Of a stretch of DNA of 64,000 bases, positions 57,763 through 64,000 are shown one piece after another (position 1 is the first letter of the stretch; every line of letters starts with the position of its first letter). The notes under the pieces were generated by a model that was not told where the DNA came from, did no database searches, and saw only the letters and a program-made list of their open reading frames with translations. The translations under genes were made by a program, and so were the position numbers. Source of the DNA: Pseudomonas poae (GTDB lineage: Bacteria; Pseudomonadota; Gammaproteobacteria; Pseudomonadales; Pseudomonadaceae); NCBI GenBank assembly GCA_028869255.1, contig CP110972.1:315001-379000 (forward strand), given 5' to 3'.

Positions 57763-59173
57763 TAATTTCCAGCCGACCCAGCAGCATGCCCAGCGACAGG
57801 ATCCACTTGGCTGCATCCGGCAGGCTGGCGAAGTTGCCCGCCGGGCCGATGGTTTCGCCCAGGCCGGGGCCCACGCCGGACACGGTACTGGCCGCGCCGG
57901 TCAGCGCGGTCATCCAGTCCAGGCCCAGCAGCGACAGGGCCAGGGCGATGGCGCAGATGGTGATGGCGAAGAAAAACGAGAAGGTCAGGATCGAACGTAC
58001 GATTTCTTCGTCGAGGCGGTGGCCGTTGTACTTCTGCTTGATCACTGCACGTGGGTGAATCAGCTGATTCAAGTTGGCCTTGAGCAGGATATAGGCGACC
58101 TGGAACCGGAAGATCTTGATCCCGCCCGCCGTCGACCCCGAACAGCCGCCGATAAAGCCCAGGTAGAAGAACAGCATCAGTGAGAAGTTGCCCCACAGGC
58201 TGTAGTCCCCCAGTGCAAAACCGGTGGTGGTGACCACCGAGGTCACGTTCAATGCCACGTGGCGCAGGGCGTCCAGCCAATGCAGGTTGGTGGTCCACCA
58301 GTACCAGGTGCCGAGCACCAGCCAGGTCACCAGCAGCAGGCCGAGCAAGCCTTGCACCTGTTGGTCCTTGATCAACGCCCGACGGTTGCCGCGCAAGGTG
58401 GCGACATACAGGGTGAACGGCAAGCTGCCCAGGATCATCACCACCACCGCCACCCAGTGCACCGCCGGTTGTTTCCAGTGGGCCAGGGATTCATCGGAGG
58501 TCGAGAACCCGCCGGTGGAAATCGCCGACATGGCGTGGTTGATCGCATCGAACAGGCCCATGCCGGCCCACCAGAACGCCAGGCTGCCGAGGATGGTGAT
58601 GCCCACATACGCCGCCACGATCAGCCGCGCCACCATGTGCGAGCGCGGCATGACCTTTTCCGAGCGGTCTGAGGACTCGGTCTGGAACAGGCGCATGCCA
58701 CCAATGCGCAGCAGCGGCAGGATCGCCACCGCCATGCCGATAAAGCCGATACCGCCGAGCCAGTGCAGCAGCGAGCGCCACATCAGGATGCCCGGCGACA
58801 TGGTGTCCAGGCCGCTCAATACCGTGGAACCGGTGGCGGTGATGCCGGACATGCTTTCAAAAAACGAGTCGGTGTAGCTGATGTGCTGGGTCAGCAAAAA
58901 CGGCAGCGCGGCGAACACACACACCACCACCCAACTGGTCACGGTCAGCAGGTACATGTCGCGCGGGCGCAAGTGCACATGTTCGGGGCGGCCGGGAATC
59001 ACCAGGGCCAGGCCGGCGATAAAGGTGATCAGGCTGGCCCACAGGAACGACGGCAGGTCGCTGGTGCGTTCGAAAATCACCAGGGTGGCCATGGGCACGA
59101 CCATGGCGATCGCGAGGGTGATCAGGAAGATGCCGATAATGAAACCGATGATGCGTAGGGTCGGCAACGCCAT
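57719..59173 (-). CDS. trkH: Potassium transporter TrkH
   Basis: The inner-membrane K+ translocating subunit of the Trk system, partner of cytoplasmic TrkA. It has 484 aa. The four selectivity-filter loops of the SKT superfamily are seen in order: ITATGSTVLSG, ISTGGFSTSD, TTTGFALGDY and TVSGVGPGLG. ATG 59173 (MALPTLRIIGF) is the normal start; the longer frame to 59260 overlaps the divergent toxin-like locus. The overlap with the araC-type gene is unusual only in that it is 44 bases. Confidence 0.95.
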   Translation of the reverse strand: MALPTLRIIGFIIGIFLITLAIAMVVPMATLVIFERTSDLPSFLWASLITFIAGLALVIPGRPEHVHLRPRDMYLLTVTSWVVVCVFAALPFLLTQHISYTDSFFESMSGITATGSTVLSGLDTMSPGILMWRSLLHWLGGIGFIGMAVAILPLLRIGGMRLFQTESSDRSEKVMPRSHMVARLIVAAYVGITILGSLAFWWAGMGLFDAINHAMSAISTGGFSTSDESLAHWKQPAVHWVAVVVMILGSLPFTLYVATLRGNRRALIKDQQVQGLLGLLLVTWLVLGTWYWWTTNLHWLDALRHVALNVTSVVTTTGFALGDYSLWGNFSLMLFFYLGFIGGCSGSTAGGIKIFRFQVAYILLKANLNQLIHPRAVIKQKYNGHRLDEEIVRSILTFSFFFAITICAIALALSLLGLDWMTALTGAASTVSGVGPGLGETIGPAGNFASLPDAAKWILSLGMLLGRLEIITVFVLCIPAFWRH

Positions 59174-59296
59174 GAAGTCTGCTCGGGTAACAGGGAAAGG
59201 CGCCATTCTACCTGGGGTGCAGGGCAAGTAAACCGGCGCGGTGTGTGCGCTCGCCCACACATGTATAACGCACCCGCAATCGTTCGGTTCTTCAGC

Positions 59297-62044
59297 ATGG
59301 GGCTTCTGACTTCTTCCGAGATCGCCGCCATGCCGTTTGAATATTTAACCGATACGCCGTTGATGGGGCGCCTGCTTGCCAACGACCCGCCGTCACAGAT
59401 CACCCTGACCCGCAAACTGTCGAGGCTGAACCGCAAGGTCATGGAGTTGCTGGTGAAGCAACCTGATTTCGAGGCCTTTGTGCAGTCCGAGTTTGATCAG
59501 CAGTTCAGCGAGCTGACGCCTCAGCTCGGGGTGGGCAAAGGCTATGTTCAGTCCCGGGAGCCGCAGCAGCCCACCACGGATGACATGCCGTTGCCGCCCA
59601 CGCTGCTGGATGCCATGGTGCAGCGCATTGCAACGGGCCAGGCATCCACCTACGCCAGTGGCGACACCGTGTTTTTGCGTGCGCCTGCCGAGGGGGGCGA
59701 CACGCAGCCCGAACCTGCCCTGACGGCCCAGGCGTTCGATGGGTTTGTCGACAGCCTGGCGACGCAGTTGGCCGCCCGCTACAAGGCCTTCATGCACACG
59801 TTCTGGAGCCTCACACTGGAAGGTTCGAGCGATGTGCGCACGCGTAAACAGCGGCTGATTGATACAAGAATCGAACAGTTGCGTACCGAATTGGCCTTGC
59901 TCAAAAACGATGGCCTGTTCACGGCCGCAGGCGAAGCGTTGTTCGACAAGGTGCTGCGCGCTCCCACCGCGCTGGCTCGTCGGGCGTTCGAAAGCTATAA
60001 ACCGTGCGTCTATGGCCTGGCTGTCAAGGGCGCGGCGGGGATACACCCAGCGCTTTACGGCGCGTTTATCCTGACCGCCCGCGACCCGCAGGACGCCGAA
60101 AGCACCGTTGTGGCAGAGGTACCCGACGAGCCGCAGGTGCGTGCGGTGCATGCGGGGATGAATCTGGGAATTGTGCTGTTGTTCAGCCCTGATACTGGCC
60201 TGGAGGAATTTGACTCCCTGGCCAGCCTTGACCGGGAACTGCACCGGCGCTTGAACCATCCCCAGGAGTTCACCCGGCTCTTGGCGTTGATGGCGCAAAA
60301 CGACCAGCCCCATGGCTTGGCTCTGCACCGTGAGCGCAAGCCGAGCGAGCAATTCAAATACCTCGAATGGCTGGACTCACCGTTCAGCCATGCCGTTGAG
60401 GGCCAATGCCTCAAGCTGCACGAGGACTTTATCGCGACAGTCACCCGCTATCAGGTGCTCCGGGACGGGGCAGACCCTGCCTGGTTGCCGCAGAGCCTGG
60501 ATCAAGCGACCGATCTGGAGCGTGCTTTCGACAGCAGCGGGGTGCTGGTGGCCCGGTTTGGAAAGCGTGGGCAGGCTCAGCTCAAAACCTTTCTGGAGGG
60601 GGCCGATAACGCCGACAAGCTTGCCTGGCACACGGCGATGCGCAATTACTGCGACGAGCTGTCCAACCTGCCTGAGTCCGAGGGGCAGCTGTCCCTTGCC
60701 CAGTTCAGTGACAGAACCGCCTTGCTTGCCTACAGCAATAAGCAACTGCGGGCGCTGCTCAAGGAGCAATTCGGGTTGCACGTCGACCCGGACACGATTG
60801 TGATTCATACGCGAGAGCCGTATGTGCCGACCAGGCCCTATGTGCCCGGGGCCCCTGCGTCAGGAACCGTAGAAGGAAGCGTGCAGAGGTGGGTGCACCG
60901 CAAACGCAGCCTGACCGAATTGGCCCTTGAAAATGTGGGCGGGCTGGACTTCAACTTCACCAACTTTTCCCGACTCACCGACAAAAACGATGTGGCCTAT
61001 ACCGCCCTGACCCCTGAACAGGTGAAGGACCTGGTCCGTAGCGCCAATATCGGCAACCACTACGATGCGTTTTTAAAGGATCGGTTGATCACCTCACCCG
61101 AAGCGCTGACGCAAAAAGGCAATTTCGCCCGATGCCTGGCACTGCAGGTACGGCTGGATGCCATTGAGGCGAAAATCGCCGGTGACTTTCTCCCGGACCG
61201 GCTGGCGCGTGGTTTCAACTGGGTGCAGGCGGTGCTGGATGAGCCTGTCGACAGTGATCGGCGCCAGACCGTCGAAGGTCAGCGGATTGTGGTGCAATCC
61301 TTGAGGTTGCGGGGCGAGCGGGTGCGGGGTGTGTGGTTGTTTCGCGCCGCCTCTTCGAGTGTCGGTTCTACCGTGGTTTACGCGCCGCAAGCACCGGGTG
61401 GTCGGGTCTTTTATGAGTTTTCGAATGACCGGTTATCCAGTGATTTTGCGTTTAACAGCTTTTGGCGTGACTACCTGCTCGGGCGGGTGGTGCTCGCGCA
61501 GCGCAAACGGACCCGAAGTATCTTGCAGGGGCGCGGTGACGTTACGCTGCTGAACATGCCAAGGATCGCCAATAACATTTTCGAGGAGGCCTATGAGGTG
61601 GAGGCCAGTTTCGCGATCAATGATGCCGCGGACCAATCGACGACCACCGGCGAAACAAATATCGACACTGCCGTGACGGTAGCCACTGCGATTTTCGACA
61701 TCGTCACCGTCGTTCTACCGATCAAGATCATGCTTCCGATCAACCTGGCCAGAAGCCTGTACGCGGTGTTCAAAGCCGTGGACGCCGCTAGCCTTGGGGA
61801 CCGTGAGGAGGCTGCCCATTATATTGTGCGGGCTCTGGGCGAGCTTGCGGGGGCGTTGATCGATGGTGCCATGGGGGCCGGCGCCCGCACGGGTACACGG
61901 GTCGCTTCATCTGCGCCTCGAGGGCTGAACCCGCAGATGGCCCTGAGAACGAAGCCTGCTGATGTGCGCGTTCTCAGCGGCTGGGAGGGCAAGGGTATCT
62001 ATTACCGTGTTTTGCGGGAGGGGGCGGTCGAGAGTATTTTATGA
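59297..62044 (+). CDS. Large toxin-like protein (DUF6543, dermonecrotic-toxin-domain type), N-terminal part
   Basis: About 915 aa. The beginning, with PLMGRLLANDPPSQITLTRK and the block RKVMELLVKQPDFEAFVQSE, and the mid-region of alternating helices resemble the large Pseudomonas proteins annotated as dermonecrotic toxin (DUF6543). A hydrophobic stretch near the C-terminus (TVATAIFDIVTVVLPIKIML) could be membrane-inserting. The start is uncertain (59261, 59297 or 59330). The next ORF begins at the overlapping ATGA and appears to continue the same protein, so this may be the first two thirds of one ~1,390-aa protein split by a missing T in the run 62037-62040. Confidence 0.65.
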   Translation: MGLLTSSEIAAMPFEYLTDTPLMGRLLANDPPSQITLTRKLSRLNRKVMELLVKQPDFEAFVQSEFDQQFSELTPQLGVGKGYVQSREPQQPTTDDMPLPPTLLDAMVQRIATGQASTYASGDTVFLRAPAEGGDTQPEPALTAQAFDGFVDSLATQLAARYKAFMHTFWSLTLEGSSDVRTRKQRLIDTRIEQLRTELALLKNDGLFTAAGEALFDKVLRAPTALARRAFESYKPCVYGLAVKGAAGIHPALYGAFILTARDPQDAESTVVAEVPDEPQVRAVHAGMNLGIVLLFSPDTGLEEFDSLASLDRELHRRLNHPQEFTRLLALMAQNDQPHGLALHRERKPSEQFKYLEWLDSPFSHAVEGQCLKLHEDFIATVTRYQVLRDGADPAWLPQSLDQATDLERAFDSSGVLVARFGKRGQAQLKTFLEGADNADKLAWHTAMRNYCDELSNLPESEGQLSLAQFSDRTALLAYSNKQLRALLKEQFGLHVDPDTIVIHTREPYVPTRPYVPGAPASGTVEGSVQRWVHRKRSLTELALENVGGLDFNFTNFSRLTDKNDVAYTALTPEQVKDLVRSANIGNHYDAFLKDRLITSPEALTQKGNFARCLALQVRLDAIEAKIAGDFLPDRLARGFNWVQAVLDEPVDSDRRQTVEGQRIVVQSLRLRGERVRGVWLFRAASSSVGSTVVYAPQAPGGRVFYEFSNDRLSSDFAFNSFWRDYLLGRVVLAQRKRTRSILQGRGDVTLLNMPRIANNIFEEAYEVEASFAINDAADQSTTTGETNIDTAVTVATAIFDIVTVVLPIKIMLPINLARSLYAVFKAVDAASLGDREEAAHYIVRALGELAGALIDGAMGAGARTGTRVASSAPRGLNPQMALRTKPADVRVLSGWEGKGIYYRVLREGAVESIL

Positions 62045-63477
62045 ACGAGCAGAATCGTTGGTTCTCGATCATCGATGACGGCGGCGAGCAGGCCTGGCGG
62101 GTCAAGGATGTGCGTAGGCCTCATCGGCATCACCAAGATCTGATCCGCCTGGATCAAAAAGGCCGCTGGGAAGTGGGCTCGCCTCCTGGCAGGGGCCTGA
62201 GGGGCGGCTTGTCACCCGATGAGCAGTTGATGCAGCTCTATCCTTTTCTAGACGAAGCCAAGGTTCGTCGAGTGTTTGAGTCATTCAACTTTCCATGTGG
62301 GCATGAACTCGAATTTCAACTCAGCCTGGTCCACTACCTGAGGTCGGGCGCTGCGCTTGACCTCTTTGATCAGTATTTGATGGTGACGCCTCAGCGTCTA
62401 TTGGCGCGCCTCAGGGGCGCCGACTTACCTGGCACGCCACTGACGCCGGTTAACGTAACGCCTGGGCCCAGCCGGGCAGGGCCCGTGAGGCCAGCGCGTG
62501 AACGATTCGTCGACTGGGGGCAAACCATTGATCCTGTCCAGCTCCAGCTAAAGCACGTCGAGCAGGGCATTTATGTGCGCGTGGGCGGGCCGCCCGAGCT
62601 GATTGGCACCGAATACATCAAGATTGATCAGCACTATTATCCGATTCTGCCTCTCGGTGCCGTCCCGCCTCGAACTATCAATACGGTATTCATGCGTGAT
62701 CCCACTCTGTCGTTGCGCACCTACGAGCAGTTTGAGTCGATGCTCAGAAGGGACCTGTTCGACCAGCCGCGCGTGGCGACCTTCGCCGCCGCGGATGGTC
62801 GTTGGATCAACCCCATGCCAATGCCGTTTCGAAAGACAATGGCCGCCTCGGTGGCAGAGGCTTTTCCAATGCTGACGGCGACCAGTGTGGAAGAAGTCGC
62901 ACGGGCGCTGTTCAACGCGGCTAACCCGAACGGGTTGACCGCCTGGGGAGCCAGCATGATGCAGCGGACCTTGCGCCATTGGCGTTCTGGCGCATCAGTG
63001 GTGCCAGCCCACTTGGGGGAGCCAATGACGCTGCTGCCCAGGTCCTCGCCAACGGTCCAGGGCCATTGGTTGCTGAACGATGCGCCTGGGCAATACTCGC
63101 AACTGAACTATCGTACCGATCGTATTGGGCCACCTTTTCAGGACGCTTTGGAGGCCGGCGGTAGACCATCGCTCAGGGCCCTGATGGTCGAGGTGTTGAC
63201 CCGTGATGGCTATCAAATCGACTTCAGCTACCCCATGCCCGGCGAGTTGCTGTTCAGGCGGCCGAAAAGTCAGACGTTGTACTGGCTGCAGTTGCAAAGG
63301 ACGTCTGCAGGCGTTGTCAGTCGAAGCGGGGTTAACGCGCCCAGCCCTTTCCTGATGAGTACCTTATTGAATGAGCGGGTGGGCACTGCACAGAGGAGCA
63401 ACAACCTGGTCTCGCTGATGGGAGGTATTAACCGTAGCCATGACGGGGCAACCTCTATTTTCGTCATCCGGATTTAA
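62041..63477 (+). CDS. C-terminal part of the toxin-like protein, or second gene of the operon
   Basis: 478 aa. The start reads NRWFSIIDDGGEQAWRVKDV, then LIRLDQKGRWEVGSPPGRGL, which is the kind of Trp-rich linker found inside single-chain DUF6543 proteins after the KGIYYRVL block that ends the preceding ORF. This supports one gene broken by an indel. Alternatively, ATGA coupling makes a two-gene unit. The C-terminal domain (FVDWGQTIDPVQLQLKHVEQ through GGINRSHDGATSIFVIRI) is not recognised; if it is a toxin, this is where the activity would reside. No immunity-like gene is next to it. Confidence 0.6.
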   Translation: MNEQNRWFSIIDDGGEQAWRVKDVRRPHRHHQDLIRLDQKGRWEVGSPPGRGLRGGLSPDEQLMQLYPFLDEAKVRRVFESFNFPCGHELEFQLSLVHYLRSGAALDLFDQYLMVTPQRLLARLRGADLPGTPLTPVNVTPGPSRAGPVRPARERFVDWGQTIDPVQLQLKHVEQGIYVRVGGPPELIGTEYIKIDQHYYPILPLGAVPPRTINTVFMRDPTLSLRTYEQFESMLRRDLFDQPRVATFAAADGRWINPMPMPFRKTMAASVAEAFPMLTATSVEEVARALFNAANPNGLTAWGASMMQRTLRHWRSGASVVPAHLGEPMTLLPRSSPTVQGHWLLNDAPGQYSQLNYRTDRIGPPFQDALEAGGRPSLRALMVEVLTRDGYQIDFSYPMPGELLFRRPKSQTLYWLQLQRTSAGVVSRSGVNAPSPFLMSTLLNERVGTAQRSNNLVSLMGGINRSHDGATSIFVIRI

Positions 63478-63500
63478 GAGAGGCCGGCAAGCGGGCAAAA

Positions 63501-63528
63501 AAAATGCCCCGAACGGTCGGGGCATTTT
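63501..63528. terminator. Bidirectional terminator
   Basis: AAAATGCCCCGA pairs with TCGGGGCATTTT around ACGG, with flanking A and T runs, between the toxin-like locus and the convergent imelysin gene. Confidence 0.92.
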
Positions 63529-63557
63529 TACTGCGGCTTCAGGGAGGCCTGTACGGA

Positions 63558-64000
63558 TCAGAACTCGTGATCAGCGTTATCCGGGTTCAGGTCGCTGATG
63601 CCCAGCTTGCCGGCAGCGGCTTCGATCGAACCGGTCTGCTTGACCAGTGCGGCAATCGCATCACGTACGATCTGGTTGCCTGCATCGTTACCGGCGGCGA
63701 TCAGTTGGTCGTAGTGCTCACCCTTGTTGGCGTGGTCAACCATGACCTGGATCTTCGCTTCGGTCGCAGCCAGGTCGGCTTTCAAGGCGGTGTCAGCGGC
63801 CGGGTCAGCCTTGGCAACCAGGGACGACAGGCTGGCGCCGGTCATTTTGCTGCCGTCGACACGGGTGTACTCGCCCAGGTAGACGTTGCGGATGCCCTTG
63901 GCGTCGTAGAAGTGCGAGTTGTGGGTGTTATCGCTGAAGCAGTCCTGCTCGTCTTCAGGCGAGTTGGCTTCCAGGGATACCTTCATGCGCTCACCGGCCA
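63558..64000 (-). CDS. Imelysin family protein, C-terminal part
   Basis: The gene enters from the right edge; about 147 C-terminal residues are visible. EQDCFSDNTHNSHFYDAKGI followed by NVYLGEY and the helical DTALKADLAATEAKIQVM, QLIAAGNDAGNQIVRDAIAA are characteristic of imelysin (ICMP/IrpA-like) proteins, periplasmic or outer-membrane proteins linked to iron acquisition. The GxHxxE region lies outside the window. The ATG at 63984-63986 is internal: the frame is open to the edge with a family-like sequence (AGERMKVSLEAN). Confidence 0.88.
   Translation of the reverse strand, partial: AGERMKVSLEANSPEDEQDCFSDNTHNSHFYDAKGIRNVYLGEYTRVDGSKMTGASLSSLVAKADPAADTALKADLAATEAKIQVMVDHANKGEHYDQLIAAGNDAGNQIVRDAIAALVKQTGSIEAAAGKLGISDLNPDNADHEF

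Noticed and set aside
59243..63477. Toxin with immunity gene arrangement (second ORF as immunity protein)
   Set aside because: The second ORF is large (478 aa) and its N-terminus looks like the continuation of the first protein, unlike an immunity protein.

Overview
The window is a stretch of Pseudomonas chromosome, most likely from the P. fluorescens group. The evidence is the GC-rich coding style, the gene orders panE / yajQ / mscS, yebC-ruvCAB-ybgC-tolQRAB-pal-cpoB-queE-queC-tRNA(Lys)-nadA, gcvH-gcvP-sdaA-gcvT beside a TyrR-like regulator, and arcDABC, and about ten copies of the GTGGGAGC(T/G)GGCTTGC... intergenic inverted repeats (REP/BIME) typical of this group.

Layout. 1-6.5 kb: panE (cut by the window edge), yajQ, mscS, a frameshifted OprD-type porin, a HIT protein with slyX, a cold-shock domain fused to a four-helix membrane part, and dps. 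6.6-19.7 kb: a ribbon-helix-helix protein, fmdB, aspS, yebC, ruvCAB, the complete Tol-Pal envelope operon, and queE/queC followed by tRNA-Lys. 19.8-22.6 kb: a decayed FadL-type gene, nadA, an RDD protein and a cold-shock protein. 22.9-31.5 kb: a second glycine cleavage/serine deaminase cluster (gcvT, sdaA, gcvP, gcvH, all minus strand) with a sigma-54 promoter, and the TyrR-like enhancer-binding protein GcsR behind an approximately 825-bp palindrome. 31.6-38.7 kb: the arginine deiminase operon arcDABC plus a DUF5064 gene, with an ANR/FNR-type promoter, and a divergent second arcD that ends on an alkA remnant. 39-44.7 kb: a CoA transferase, a CpxR / CpxP-Spy / CpxA-like set, a coiled-coil membrane protein, yciI and yciB. 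44.8-49.8 kb: PHP phosphoesterase, yciO-type protein, scpA, scpB, a DUF1289 protein and rluB. 49.9-53.2 kb: a 45-residue peptide gene followed by an M29-type metallo-enzyme gene, then aroP with a short Trp-rich upstream ORF. 53.3-59.2 kb: pentapeptide repeat protein, arfB, an MFS transporter, three small proteins, an AraC regulator and trkH. 59.3-63.5 kb: a large toxin-like locus. The window ends inside an imelysin-family gene.

The most notable candidate for something undescribed is the two-gene unit at 49.9-51.1 kb. It has a 45-aa peptide with a strong RBS and a well-formed promoter, an intervening hairpin, and a 319-aa M29-fold enzyme that keeps the metal-ligand pattern. It resembles a minimal precursor-peptide/modifying-enzyme pair.

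Quality warning. At least nine, and probably eleven, genes carry single-base indels, several of them in homopolymers. They include scpA, queE, gcvT, arcA, rluB and cpoB, where loss would be unexpected. Draft-sequence error is the simplest explanation, so these should not be read as biological gene loss without checking reads.
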